Of a DNA stretch of 64,000 nucleotides, positions 8,321 through 16,997 are shown in pieces (position 1 is the first letter of the stretch; each line of letters starts with the position of its first letter). Made by a program: the position numbers and the translations under genes. The DNA comes from JANOSH01 sp031415695 (lineage in GTDB: Bacteria; Actinomycetota; Acidimicrobiia; Acidimicrobiales; Ilumatobacteraceae), in the NCBI GenBank assembly GCA_031415695.1, contig JANOSH010000056.1, forward strand, positions 1 to 64,000, given 5' to 3'. The notes below the pieces were generated by a model. It did no database searches. It was given only the letters and a program-made list of their open reading frames with translations, and was not told where the DNA came from.

Positions 8321-9100
8321 ATGACTTACGAGAATCTGCTCGTCACCACTGATGGCCCGCATGCAACCATCACACTCAACCGTCCTGAACGACGAAACGC
8401 GCTGGCGCTCGATGTCATGCTCGAACTCACTGACGCGTTCCGTCACGTCGGTGCCAGCGATGCCACCGGAATTGTGCTGGCCGCCAACGGCCCAGTGTTC
8501 AGTGCCGGGCACGACTTTCGCGACATGGCCGGCAGCGATTTTCTGACTATCCGCAAGCTGTTCCGGGTGTGCACCGAAATGATGGACACCATCCAGGCTG
8601 TGCCGCAACCTGTCCTTGCCCGGGTCCATGGCCTGGCCACCGCCGCCGGCTGCCAGTTGGTAGCTACGTGCGATCTGGCCATTGCGTCGGACCAGGCTGG
8701 ATTCGCTATCCCGGGCGGTAAAGGTGGCCTGTTCTGTCACACGCCGCTCGTGGCTGTTGCTCGAAACGTCGGCCGTAAGCGGGCACTGGAGTTGGCGATG
8801 ACAGGCGATGTTATCCATCCACATACAGCAGCTGATTGGGGGCTCATCAACAAGGTTGTGCCCGCCGACGAACTCGACGAAGCGGTCGCCGATCTCATGC
8901 GACGCGTCACCCGCGGTTCGGCCCAATCCAAAGGTCTCGGCAAGCAGACCTACTACGCCGAGATCGACCTGCCCCAGTCCCAAGCGTACGACTACGCCAT
9001 CGAAGTCATGTCGGCGTCGGCCACCACCCACGACGCGCAGGAGGGCATCAGTTCGTTCCTCGAAAAGCGCCACGCCAACTTCACCGGGCGGCCCAACTAA
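8321..9100 (+). CDS. Enoyl-CoA hydratase/isomerase family protein
   Basis: 259-aa crotonase-fold enzyme acting on an acyl-CoA, probably in the cytosol. Family marks: TLNRPERRNALALDVM near the N-terminus, the oxyanion-hole strands PVFSAGHDFRDM and VHGLATAAGCQLVATCDLAI, and the C-terminal FLEKRHANFTGR typical of crotonases. The second catalytic Glu of true hydratases (G-(G/E) region) is replaced around IPGGKGGLFCH, so hydration itself is uncertain; ECHDC3-like proteins look similar. ATG at 8321 is chosen; longer frames upstream only re-read the MFS gene. It is followed after two bases by the DCC-family gene. Confidence 0.85.
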   Translation: MTYENLLVTTDGPHATITLNRPERRNALALDVMLELTDAFRHVGASDATGIVLAANGPVFSAGHDFRDMAGSDFLTIRKLFRVCTEMMDTIQAVPQPVLARVHGLATAAGCQLVATCDLAIASDQAGFAIPGGKGGLFCHTPLVAVARNVGRKRALELAMTGDVIHPHTAADWGLINKVVPADELDEAVADLMRRVTRGSAQSKGLGKQTYYAEIDLPQSQAYDYAIEVMSASATTHDAQEGISSFLEKRHANFTGRPN

Positions 9101-9102
9101 CT

Positions 9103-9495
9103 GTGGCGGCACCGGTCGTGTTGTTCGACGGCATGTGCAACCTGTGCTCGGGCATTGTCACGACGCTCCTGCGGCTTGATCGTCGGCGTGTGTTGACGTT
9201 CGGTTCGTTGCAGGGCGAGTTCGGCCAGCGCATCATTGCCGAGCATTCATTGCAATCGCTCGATTCGTTCGTCTTGGTCGATGGCGACCGAATCTCGATC
9301 GAGTCCGACGCGGTGCTCGATGTCATCGCCAAATTGGGTGGTGGTTGGCGCATTGTGACAGTGCTGCGTGTCGTTCCGCGGCCCATGCGCAACGCTCTGT
9401 ACCGGTGGATCGCCCGCCATCGCATCGGCTGGTTCGGTCAACCTCACACCTGCATGGTGCCGACCCCTGAACTGCGGGCACGATTCGTCGACTAG
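9103..9495 (+). CDS. DCC-family (DUF393) thiol-disulfide oxidoreductase-like protein
   Basis: 130-aa protein with the diagnostic N-terminal motif DGMCNLC (Cys12 and Cys15), a variant of the DxxCxxC thioredoxin-like site that names the DCC family. The rest (LLRLDRRRVLTFGSLQGEFG, a SFVLVDGD strand, and YRWIARHRIGWFG) follows the family pattern. GTG at 9103 begins two bases after the preceding stop, so the two genes are probably co-transcribed. Family members are predicted redox proteins; the partner is unknown. Confidence 0.85.
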   Translation: MAAPVVLFDGMCNLCSGIVTTLLRLDRRRVLTFGSLQGEFGQRIIAEHSLQSLDSFVLVDGDRISIESDAVLDVIAKLGGGWRIVTVLRVVPRPMRNALYRWIARHRIGWFGQPHTCMVPTPELRARFVD

Positions 9496-9514
9496 GCCGT
9501 AGGCTCCATCGGCG

Positions 9515-10738
9515 ATGGCACTTGATCTGTCGGCGATACATTCCGAACTGGTAGACGACACCTGGAAAGGTGTGCCAGGCGGAACGCCGCCTACCCGTAT
9601 CGATCACTTGGCCACGCTGGGCTGGAATGTCTCGGCGGACATTTTTCCCCTGCCGCTCATGGTGCTACGCCAATCGGCGCTTGAACATAATATCGCTGCA
9701 CTCTCGCGCTATTGCCGTGCTCACGGAGCGCTGTTTGCACCGCACGGTAAGACGACGATGGCGCCCCAATTGTTTCACCGCCAACTGGCCGCTGGGGCCT
9801 GGGCGCTCACCGCGGCAACCGTCCAACACGTACAGGTGTATCGGCGTTTCGGCGTCGACCGGATACTGATCGCTAATCAGGTCATCGGCCCGCCCGAGGT
9901 TTCATGGCTCGCTCACGAGCTTCGCCGCCATCCCGATTTCGACGTGTGGACCCTGGTCGACTCGCCCCAGTCGGTCTTGGCCTTAGCTGCACACGACCCC
10001 GGTCGCCCCTGGCAAGTATTGGTCGAGGTTGGCTATTCCGGGGGCCGAACCGGCGCCCGTGACGCCGCCAGCCTCGACGCAACGATCAGAGCGATCGCAG
10101 CAACGGGTGGACGCGTGCAGCTCGCCGGTACCGAGACGTACGAAGGCCTCATACCGTTCGAACGCAGCCCGCAATGGCCAACGCCCGACGATCCAATCCG
10201 TCAGTTGCTCGAGCGAGTGGCGTTCACGGCCGAACAACTTCACCGTGACGGCTTGCTCCCCGACGGCTATCTGCTGACGGCAGGTGGTTCGCAATCGTTC
10301 GATGCAGTCGTGGAGGTGTTGGGTCCGGTAGCAGCCAGCACCGGCGCCCGATTGGTGCTACGCAGCGGTGCGTACGTCGGCCACGACCATGGGCGTTGGA
10401 ACGATACGGCTCCGGCGGGGATGTTTCGCCCGGCGCTCGAATTGTGGGCGAGGGTGCTGTCGACCCCGGAACCAGGGCTGGCGTTGTGCGGGTTCGGCAA
10501 GCGCGATGCCCCGTATGACGCCGGGTTCCCTGTTGCTCTGGCGCATCCCGAGTGGCAGGTCGTGGCGCTGAATGATCAACACGCTCACGTGCGGTTCGAG
10601 CCCGGCACCGGGCCGAGTGTTGGCGACCGAGTGGTCTTCGGCATTTCACATTCCTGCAGCGCGTTCGATCGATGGCCACTACTCCTGGAAGTCGACGATG
10701 ACTACAACGTCGTAGACGCCATCCGCACCTTCTTCTGA
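9515..10738 (+). CDS. PLP-dependent amino acid deaminase / D-serine dehydratase-like
   Basis: 407-aa fold-type III PLP enzyme of the DSD1/D-threonine aldolase group (alanine-racemase-like N-terminal barrel plus a metal-binding C-terminal domain). The Schiff-base Lys is Lys79 in LFAPHGKTTMAPQL. The C-terminal part has the zinc-site pattern DQHAHVRF and GISHSCSAFDRW, as in eukaryotic-type D-serine dehydratases. It probably eliminates water or ammonia from a D-hydroxy amino acid in the cytosol. It starts 19 bp after the DCC gene. The exact substrate cannot be told from sequence. Confidence 0.8.
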   Translation: MALDLSAIHSELVDDTWKGVPGGTPPTRIDHLATLGWNVSADIFPLPLMVLRQSALEHNIAALSRYCRAHGALFAPHGKTTMAPQLFHRQLAAGAWALTAATVQHVQVYRRFGVDRILIANQVIGPPEVSWLAHELRRHPDFDVWTLVDSPQSVLALAAHDPGRPWQVLVEVGYSGGRTGARDAASLDATIRAIAATGGRVQLAGTETYEGLIPFERSPQWPTPDDPIRQLLERVAFTAEQLHRDGLLPDGYLLTAGGSQSFDAVVEVLGPVAASTGARLVLRSGAYVGHDHGRWNDTAPAGMFRPALELWARVLSTPEPGLALCGFGKRDAPYDAGFPVALAHPEWQVVALNDQHAHVRFEPGTGPSVGDRVVFGISHSCSAFDRWPLLLEVDDDYNVVDAIRTFF

Positions 10739-10778
10739 ATCAATGCCCGCGCGGTGCCGGGACTGCCGGGTGGGGTTC

Positions 10779-10801
10779 GGGTGGGAAGGCCAAGCCCACC
10801 C
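10779..10801 (+). terminator. Hairpin after the deaminase gene
   Basis: Perfect 7-bp inverted repeat GGGTGGG (10779-10785) / CCCACCC (10795-10801) with a 9-base loop, 40 bp after the stop of the deaminase gene. There is no T run, so termination is only suggested. Confidence 0.4.
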
Positions 10802-10804
10802 AAC

Positions 10805-10869
10805 TGAACACTTTCTCGCCCGGCTACCGAGTCGGGTTTCGGTGCTGTGGTCGGGCGAGATGGTGTTCA
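10805..10869. repeat. Imperfect 20-bp inverted repeat
   Basis: Arms at 10805-10824 and 10850-10869 match at 17 of 20 positions in inverted orientation, around a 25-base centre that itself has an ACCGA/TCGGT pair. It lies directly behind the GGGTGGG hairpin and 59 bp before the aminopeptidase start. It may be a transcription terminator, a leader structure or a dispersed palindromic element; one copy is seen here. Confidence 0.4.
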
Positions 10870-10928
10870 ACGGGCGGGTGCGGGGGTCAGGGATGACCGG
10901 CTCCGCTCGCGAGTGGCATCATGGGGTT

Positions 10929-12362
10929 ATGAGCGCGACGAATAAGACCGCAGGCACGACAGCGGCCAGCCACGACAGCGATGTCACCCCCGAACTTCGT
11001 AGGTACATGACGAAGGGCTGGGAGCCTCGATCCGCGTCCGCCGCGACAACTGCGGCCGTTGCCCCGTATGCAGCCAAGCGCCGTCAACAGCTCTCCGAAC
11101 TGTTTCCAGGTGAAACGATTGTCGTCTCCGCCGGCCGCCCGAAGGTGCGTTCGAACGACTCGTACTACCCGTTTCGCGCGCACTCTGCATACGTCTGGTT
11201 GACGGGCCACCAAGGCGAGTCTGGCGTGCTAGTGATGGCGCCGCGCGGCAAGGTTGGCCACGACGCCACGCTGTTCGTGTGGCCGCCATCCGATCGGTCC
11301 ACCGATGCGTTCTATCGCGACCGCAACCGGGGCGAACTGTGGGTGGGGCCTCGCCCAAGTCTCGCCGAAATCTCCACCACATTCGACCTGCCAACTCGTT
11401 CGCTTAGCGAGCTACCAAAGCGGCTCGATGCGTTGATGACCAAGGGGGGCGTGCGGCGTTTGCGTGGAGTCGACCCAACAGTCGATGATCGCATTCGCAG
11501 CGGTCGGGCCAAGGCCGACGCCGAGTTGAATCAGGCACTGAGTGAGCTACGTCTTGTCAAAGACGACTGGGAAATTGGTGAGCTCGAAAAGGCTGTCGCT
11601 GGTACCAAGCGCGGCTTCGAAGATGTGATCTCCGAGATACCGCGGGCCGGCAGCGAGCGGTGGCTGGAAGGCACCTTTCTTCGCCGTGCCCGATTGGAAG
11701 GTAACGACGTTGGCTACGGCTCCATCGTGGCGTGCGGGCACCACGCCTGCACGTTGCACTGGACCGATAACGACGGCCCGGTGAAGCGCGGCGAACTGGG
11801 CTTACTCGACATGGGCGTCGAAACGCACTCGCTGTACACCGCAGATGTCACTCGTACATTGCCGCTGAGCGGACGGTTCACTCCGGTGCAACGTCGTGTC
11901 TACAATGCGGTTCTCGCCGCGCAAAAGGCTGGCATCGCCGCCGTCCAACCGGGTGCCGCGTTCATGGACCCCAACGTCGCCGCCATGTCGGTGCTGCTCG
12001 ATGCTCTCATTGAATGGGGTGTGCTGTCGGGGGATCGAGGCAGGTTGTTGAAGGCCGAGACGTATCGCCGATACACACTGCATAACGTCAGCCACATGCT
12101 TGGTCTTGACGTGCACGACTGTGCCGAGGCCCGCAACGAGGTCTACAAGGGTGGGCCACTCGTTGCCGGCATGGTGCTCACTGTTGAACCCGGCTTGTAC
12201 TTTCAACGCGACGACCTCACGGTTCCCGCCGAGCTTCGTGGCATCGGCGTCCGAATCGAAGACGACGTACTTGTAACCGCTGACGGGTGCCGGGTGCTGT
12301 CGGCCGATATTCCCAAAGTGGCCAAAGAGGTCGAGCAATGGATGGCGGCCACCCAAAAATGA
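10929..12362 (+). CDS. pepP: Xaa-Pro aminopeptidase (aminopeptidase P, M24B)
   Basis: 477-aa cytosolic metallopeptidase that removes an N-terminal residue preceding proline. An N-terminal creatinase-like domain (about 1-220, with RRQQLSELFPGETIVVSAG and NDSYYPFRAHSAYVWLTG) precedes the pita-bread catalytic domain. Metal ligands are seen in order: Asp in LGLLDMGVE, Asp in YTADVTRT, His in HMLGLDVHD, Glu in LTVEPGLY and Glu in GVRIEDD. ATG at 10929 is chosen; the 62 in-frame codons upstream lack family similarity and contain the inverted repeat. Length is normal for PepP. Confidence 0.9.
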   Translation: MSATNKTAGTTAASHDSDVTPELRRYMTKGWEPRSASAATTAAVAPYAAKRRQQLSELFPGETIVVSAGRPKVRSNDSYYPFRAHSAYVWLTGHQGESGVLVMAPRGKVGHDATLFVWPPSDRSTDAFYRDRNRGELWVGPRPSLAEISTTFDLPTRSLSELPKRLDALMTKGGVRRLRGVDPTVDDRIRSGRAKADAELNQALSELRLVKDDWEIGELEKAVAGTKRGFEDVISEIPRAGSERWLEGTFLRRARLEGNDVGYGSIVACGHHACTLHWTDNDGPVKRGELGLLDMGVETHSLYTADVTRTLPLSGRFTPVQRRVYNAVLAAQKAGIAAVQPGAAFMDPNVAAMSVLLDALIEWGVLSGDRGRLLKAETYRRYTLHNVSHMLGLDVHDCAEARNEVYKGGPLVAGMVLTVEPGLYFQRDDLTVPAELRGIGVRIEDDVLVTADGCRVLSADIPKVAKEVEQWMAATQK

Positions 12363-12648
12363 CAATCTCGAATATCTCCTTGCGCGCCGCCAAAAGATGC
12401 GGCAAAGTGATGCGCATGACGTCCTTCCCCCTCAACTCGCGCCTCAGTGCTGGCATTATGCCGTCACGACCGCGCGTCGCTGCGTTCGCGCAGCGGTGCG
12501 AGGGAAATGGCGACACATACCAGGTGGTGGTTCTCACGAGTTAGCCGTCAATTCGACGAGCTTTCCGAGCCGCCACCCGGTCCCCCGGGCAGGCGGCTTC
12601 TTCGCTTTTCCGGATCTTGATTCCTTACAAAACGGAGGTGAACCCACG

Positions 12649-12960
12649 ATGACTATGACCCTGACCAACGGAGCACTCGCGTTGCCAGTGTTCGAACTGC
12701 CCAAGATCACCGACGCGCCGTGCGCCGGTCTTCTCGATGTCTTCTACCCGACTCCTGCACTGAAAGCTGTCGAGCGAAACGCGCTGGTCGGACGCGCCCA
12801 GACCATCTGCAACGGATGCCGCCACCAGGCCGAATGCCTGGCCAGCGCTATCGATCGTGGGGAAATCGACGGAGTGTGGGGCGGGCAGTTGTTCCGTGAC
12901 GGCGAAATGATCGACGGGTTCATCGGTCCTGGCCGGCCACGAAAGGCTGTAGCTGCCTAG
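12649..12960 (+). CDS. WhiB-family iron-sulfur transcriptional regulator
   Basis: 103-aa actinobacterial regulator. Four cysteines, Cys25, Cys54, Cys57 and Cys63, are spaced C-x28-C-x2-C-x5-C and should hold a [4Fe-4S] cluster. The GVWGG turn is at 75-79 and a basic tail (GPGRPRKAVAA) provides the AT-hook-like DNA contact. The strong ribosome site GGAGGTG ends 8 bases before ATG 12649, which settles the start. WhiB proteins act with the primary sigma factor and sense redox or NO; which WhiB class this is cannot be decided by eye. The 286 bp upstream hold no gene and probably the promoter. Confidence 0.93.
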   Translation: MTMTLTNGALALPVFELPKITDAPCAGLLDVFYPTPALKAVERNALVGRAQTICNGCRHQAECLASAIDRGEIDGVWGGQLFRDGEMIDGFIGPGRPRKAVAA

Positions 12961-12972
12961 GCGCAACCGGAT

Positions 12973-13015
12973 GAGGCCCGTGTACCCAGTCAACGGACTG
13001 GTGTACACGGGCCTC
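12973..13015. terminator. Strong hairpin terminator between whiB and M20 peptidase
   Basis: GAGGCCCGTGTAC (12973-12985) pairs perfectly with GTACACGGGCCTC (13003-13015), and inside it CCAGTC/GACTGG closes on an AACG tetraloop with one bulged T. The 19-bp stem lies 12 bp after the whiB stop and 65 bp from the convergent peptidase stop, so it may serve both strands. Confidence 0.8.
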
Positions 13016-13079
13016 TTGTGTACGGGCGTACACCGTGTACCAATCGAGCGGAGGATCGTCGTACAGAAATAGATCCCGC

Positions 13080-14432
13080 CTAGCCGTTGAGCAGATGCAC
13101 GGCGATGTCGGCCCACAGAGTTTCCATGAGGGCCATCGAGTGCACGTCGACTCGCTCGTTGGCGGCGTGGAACATGGCGACGTAGTCGTCAAAGGTGAGC
13201 TCGCGAGAGAACAAACCGTAGCCGTAGGACGTGGAGCCCTCGCGCCGGAAGAACCGGGCGTCGGTGCCGCCGGGAGTTATCGCCGGTACGCACTGCGCCT
13301 CGGGGTACACCCGAGCCGAGACCCGCTCGACCGCATCCCACAGCGGCGAGGCGACGGGCGACGCAGTCGCGTCCCAAGCATCGGCCATAAACTCGATATC
13401 GACGCTGTCGGCGAGGTCGCCGATGAGGTCCACGAGGATCTCCCGAACAAGTCCGTGCGTCTGGCCTGGCAGGGTGCGGATGTCGACCTCGAGTTCGACC
13501 CGGCCGGGGATGGTGTTCGTCTTGCCATCGGCCCGCAGCACATTGGGTGACATCGTCAAGTGGGTACAGGCGTGGCAGTCGGCGGCGAACCCGCGGTCGT
13601 GATGGTTGGCCGCCCAGTCCGCTATTGCCGCAGCGTCTAGCAGTACCGCTCGCAGGTCGGGCTCGAAACCCATCGCAGCGACATAGTTCCGCCAGGTGTC
13701 GTGGATGACACCGAGGGGCCGGTAGGCCGCGATGCGACGCACAACCTCGGCCGCTTTGACGAGGGCGTTGTCGCCGATGATCGGGGTCGAGCCGTGACCC
13801 GCTGTGCCGTGCACCGTGAGCTTGCACCAGGCCGCGCCCTTCTCGGCGACCAGCACCGGCAGTCGCATGCCGGCCGGCGTGTGCAAGGGCGTGCCCCCGC
13901 ACTCGGTGAGCACATAGTCGGCCATCACGGCGTCGCGGTGGTGACGCAACAGCCAATCGGCGCCGAGTTTGCCTCCCGCTTCCTCGTCGGCGACGGCGAC
14001 GAACACGACCGAACCCGGCAGTGCTATGCGGCGACGGGCGAGGTCGGCGAACGCGACCGCCATCGATGCCGTCACGCACAGCATGTCGATCGCTCCCCGA
14101 CCCCACACCCAGCCATCGATAAGTTCCCCGCCGAATGGGTCATGCCGCCAGTCAGCGGATTCGGCAGGCACCACATCGGTATGTCCGAGCAGGAGCAGCG
14201 TCGCCGCGGTGGGGTCGGTGCCGGGAAGGCGAGCAACGAGTGACTGGCGATCGGGCGTAGGCCCGAACTGTTCCACCTCGACCCCCGGCAGGTCCACCAC
14301 CGGGCGAAGCAGGTCGGCCGCCCTGGTCTCGAACCCCGAATCAGCATGGCCGGTATTGACGCATCCGAGTCGGATCAGCTGCTGCAGCAGTTCGGTGGAA
14401 CGGTTGGGGGCGATCTCAGCAACGGCGGGCAT
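13080..14432 (-). CDS. M20-family metallopeptidase (ArgE/DapE/carboxypeptidase-like)
   Basis: 450-aa di-zinc amidohydrolase. Seen: the first metal motif LLGHTDVVPA, the GRGAIDM bridge region, the catalytic pair VADEEAGG, and the dimerisation-domain His in TVHGTAGHGSTP; late in the protein ITPGGTDARFFR supplies the last ligand region. It should cleave an N-acyl or peptide amide bond. ATG at 14432 is used; longer frames overlap the neighbouring dehydrogenase. It lies 43 bp downstream of the dehydrogenase on the same strand, so the two may be co-transcribed and act in one pathway with the divergent amidase operon. Confidence 0.85.
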   Translation of the reverse strand: MPAVAEIAPNRSTELLQQLIRLGCVNTGHADSGFETRAADLLRPVVDLPGVEVEQFGPTPDRQSLVARLPGTDPTAATLLLLGHTDVVPAESADWRHDPFGGELIDGWVWGRGAIDMLCVTASMAVAFADLARRRIALPGSVVFVAVADEEAGGKLGADWLLRHHRDAVMADYVLTECGGTPLHTPAGMRLPVLVAEKGAAWCKLTVHGTAGHGSTPIIGDNALVKAAEVVRRIAAYRPLGVIHDTWRNYVAAMGFEPDLRAVLLDAAAIADWAANHHDRGFAADCHACTHLTMSPNVLRADGKTNTIPGRVELEVDIRTLPGQTHGLVREILVDLIGDLADSVDIEFMADAWDATASPVASPLWDAVERVSARVYPEAQCVPAITPGGTDARFFRREGSTSYGYGLFSRELTFDDYVAMFHAANERVDVHSMALMETLWADIAVHLLNG

Positions 14433-14475
14433 GGTCCATGATGCCACCTCGCCCGTCTTGCGAAGTCGTGACTGG

Positions 14476-15537
14476 TCAGCCGGGTGCGTGGGGGAGTGAG
14501 GTGACGAACTTCCAGGCTGCGTCGACTTGGCGTGGGGACATGTCGACGAGGTCGACCACCGAGGCATCGAGCCCGTTGGCGCGTCCGTAGTCGCGAAGAC
14601 CGAGCAGGCAACTGTGGAACGACGACTCGGTCACGCCGAGGTCGTCGGGGTGGGCACGCACCTTTGATCGTTCGACGATGCGTCGGACGCGCTCGGGGTC
14701 GTTGCCCTGCACATGCGCCATGGCGCACACGGCGAACGAGATGATCTCGCCATGCACCGGGTGCGCGCCCGTGGCATGTTCGTTGGCGTACGCCCAGAAG
14801 TGCTCGGACCCTTCCTCGAACCGGCTGTGGCCTGCCCACGCGCACGCGGCGCCGATCCGCCGGTACGCATCGGCCAGGAAACGGACCCCGTCGTTCGATA
14901 CCGCGCCGATATCGTCGGCAGCTGCTTCCAACTCGTCAAGCAGGGTGGCACCGAGCGTCGCCAACCCGTCGTGCCAGGGATGGCCGAGCTCATGGCTGCT
15001 GGCGAGCCGCCAGTCGAACAGGCCCGTGTGGCACGAGAGCACATCACCGACGCCGGCGCGGTTCAGCCGGGCCGGGGCCGACGTGATGAGCGGCAGGTCG
15101 ATCACCACCACCTCGGGAATAACCTTGCCGATGTACCGGACGCTTCCTTGGTCGCGCACCCCGATCGCATCGGTGAAACCGGCGTCGACCGAGGTGATGG
15201 TCGGTACTTGGACGAGCGGTCGTCCCGTGCGCCACGCGATATACTTCGCAGTGTCGAGCGCGGTGCCACCGCCGAGACCGACGATCGTCGCCGCCCTGAG
15301 TTTCACCGAAGCGACGGTGGCAATCAGGCGCTCGACCGTGGTCGACAGGTGGGCAAGAACCATGTCCCACGCCTCGATGGTAGCGAGCAGTTCCGTGCCG
15401 CCGAGCGTGGCCCGCACTGTCGACCAGGGTGGTTCGTTGGCGCAGACCACCAGTGGTGTGCCCCGTGCCGTCAGGAGTTCCGCAGCGTCGGCCTCGATGC
15501 ATGCGAACGGGATGCCGAGAACGGATGGTTCGGACAT
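14476..15537 (-). CDS. Iron-containing alcohol dehydrogenase, glycerol-1-phosphate-dehydrogenase-like
   Basis: 353-aa NAD(P)-dependent dehydrogenase of the Fe-ADH/dehydroquinate-synthase-like superfamily. The nucleotide-binding run VGLGGGTALDTAK is clear, followed by PTITSVDAGFTDAI. Metal ligands expected in the family are visible: Asp in AGVGDVLS, His in GSEHFWAY and His in HPVHGEI. The combination points to the AraM/sn-glycerol-1-phosphate dehydrogenase branch, but polyol or cyclitol substrates are also possible. It is divergent from the amidase operon with a 59-bp shared promoter gap, and upstream of the M20 peptidase. Confidence 0.8.
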   Translation of the reverse strand: MSEPSVLGIPFACIEADAAELLTARGTPLVVCANEPPWSTVRATLGGTELLATIEAWDMVLAHLSTTVERLIATVASVKLRAATIVGLGGGTALDTAKYIAWRTGRPLVQVPTITSVDAGFTDAIGVRDQGSVRYIGKVIPEVVVIDLPLITSAPARLNRAGVGDVLSCHTGLFDWRLASSHELGHPWHDGLATLGATLLDELEAAADDIGAVSNDGVRFLADAYRRIGAACAWAGHSRFEEGSEHFWAYANEHATGAHPVHGEIISFAVCAMAHVQGNDPERVRRIVERSKVRAHPDDLGVTESSFHSCLLGLRDYGRANGLDASVVDLVDMSPRQVDAAWKFVTSLPHAPG

Positions 15538-15596
15538 GTCGGGCTCTACTTTCTCCAGGACGGGCGGTGACGGCGGAAGGGAATACTGTCGCGCAG

Positions 15597-16997
15597 ATGG
15601 AACTCCCCGATGTGATCACTGCCGCCGAACTCGTGCGCTCTGGACAGGTCTCGGCTCGTGAACTGGTCCAGACCTGCCTCGATCGTGTTGCCGCCCTCGA
15701 TCCGGTGATCAACGCCTTCTGCCACGTCGACGCCGAGGGCGCGTTGCGGGCAGCCGACCGCGTGGACGCGGCCCGCCGGGACGGTGACGAGTTGAGGCCC
15801 CTCGCCGGCGTGCCGTTCGGCGTGAAAGATCTCGAGGACTGTGCCGGAATGCCGACCACGCGTGGTTCGCGCTGGTACGCGTCCAATCCCCCGGCAGAAC
15901 GTGACGACTTGCACGTGGCTCGCTTGCGGGCGGCAGGAGCGATCCCGATCGGCAAGACGACCACCCCCGAGTTCGGCGCCTGGGGCTACACCGCCAGCCC
16001 ACTGCTCGGGGTCACCCGCAACCCTTGGGGACTTGACTGCACCCCTGGTGGGTCAAGCGGCGGGACCGCAGCTGCGGTCGCGGCCGGGATGATCCCGTTC
16101 GGCACGGCGAGCGACGGTGGCGGCTCGATCCGAGGGCCGGCTAGCTCATGCGGGCTCCCCGGCTTGAAACCCACCTACGGGCGCGTCCCCACCTTCGGCG
16201 TCACTCGCCATGCGCAGAACGCCGTCAACTTCGCCCTCGCCACCACCGTCGCCGACACCGCGCTGTTGTTCGACGTCGCCGTTGGCCCCGACTCGCGTGA
16301 CCGCACGTCGCTGCCCCACCCGGGCTTCCGCTACAGCGACGCCATCGAACAGCTCGACGTCGGTGGCATTCGGGCGACCTGGTCGACCGACCTCGGCTTC
16401 GTGGTGGTCGACCCTGAAGTTACAGCGATCACCTCGCGTGCCAGCGCATCTCTGATCCAAGCCGCCCGCATGCGACCGACGAGCGTCGATGTCCAGTTCG
16501 ATGACTTCATCCGCATCTACGCGTTCATGGAAGGCGCCGACCAGTTCGTCGATGTCCCCGACAACTGGGAAGGTCGGCTTGACGAACTCGACCCCCGGAT
16601 CGTCGGCGGCTGGCGTCGGGGTCGAACGGTCACGCTGCCCTCCTTTGCCCGTGTCGAGCGGGAACGGCGCAAGCTCGAACTTCGCGTCGCCGAACTGTTC
16701 GAACACACCGACGTGCTGCTCACCCCAACGAACGCGTGCCCGCCGTTCAACGCCGAGGGCCCAATGCCCACCGAGATCGGTGGCCGGCGGTGTCACGCCG
16801 GGAACGCCGCGCTGCTCACCATGCTGGCCAACGTGGTGAACCTGCCATCGATTACCCTGCCAGCCGGTGTCAACGCCGAGGGGCTGCCGATTGGGTTGAT
16901 GGTCACGGCTCCACGACATCGCGAGGACGTGTGTCTGCGACTGGCGCGCATCTGGGAACAACACGCGCCCTGGCCCCGTCATGCTCCGGCGCGCTGA
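15597..16997 (+). CDS. Amidase-signature family amidase
   Basis: 466-aa serine hydrolase of the amidase signature family. The catalytic triad is complete: Lys77 in FGVKDLED, the cis-Ser153 in PGGSSGGT and the nucleophile Ser177 in SDGGGSIRGPAS. Length and end are normal. ATG at 15597 is chosen because the product then begins with MELPDVITAAELVRSG, typical of the family; upstream codons read through the divergent gene's start. Its stop overlaps the next ATG by one base. It probably opens a carboxamide in the same pathway as the deacetylase and aminotransferase that follow. Confidence 0.9.
   Translation: MELPDVITAAELVRSGQVSARELVQTCLDRVAALDPVINAFCHVDAEGALRAADRVDAARRDGDELRPLAGVPFGVKDLEDCAGMPTTRGSRWYASNPPAERDDLHVARLRAAGAIPIGKTTTPEFGAWGYTASPLLGVTRNPWGLDCTPGGSSGGTAAAVAAGMIPFGTASDGGGSIRGPASSCGLPGLKPTYGRVPTFGVTRHAQNAVNFALATTVADTALLFDVAVGPDSRDRTSLPHPGFRYSDAIEQLDVGGIRATWSTDLGFVVVDPEVTAITSRASASLIQAARMRPTSVDVQFDDFIRIYAFMEGADQFVDVPDNWEGRLDELDPRIVGGWRRGRTVTLPSFARVERERRKLELRVAELFEHTDVLLTPTNACPPFNAEGPMPTEIGGRRCHAGNAALLTMLANVVNLPSITLPAGVNAEGLPIGLMVTAPRHREDVCLRLARIWEQHAPWPRHAPAR

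Noticed and set aside
7337..9112. Long minus-strand frame of about 590 codons
   Set aside because: Antisense to the MFS and enoyl-CoA hydratase genes, no motifs; a codon-bias shadow.
14678..15661. Plus-strand frames opposite the iron dehydrogenase
   Set aside because: The minus-strand protein has clear cofactor and metal motifs; the plus frames have none.
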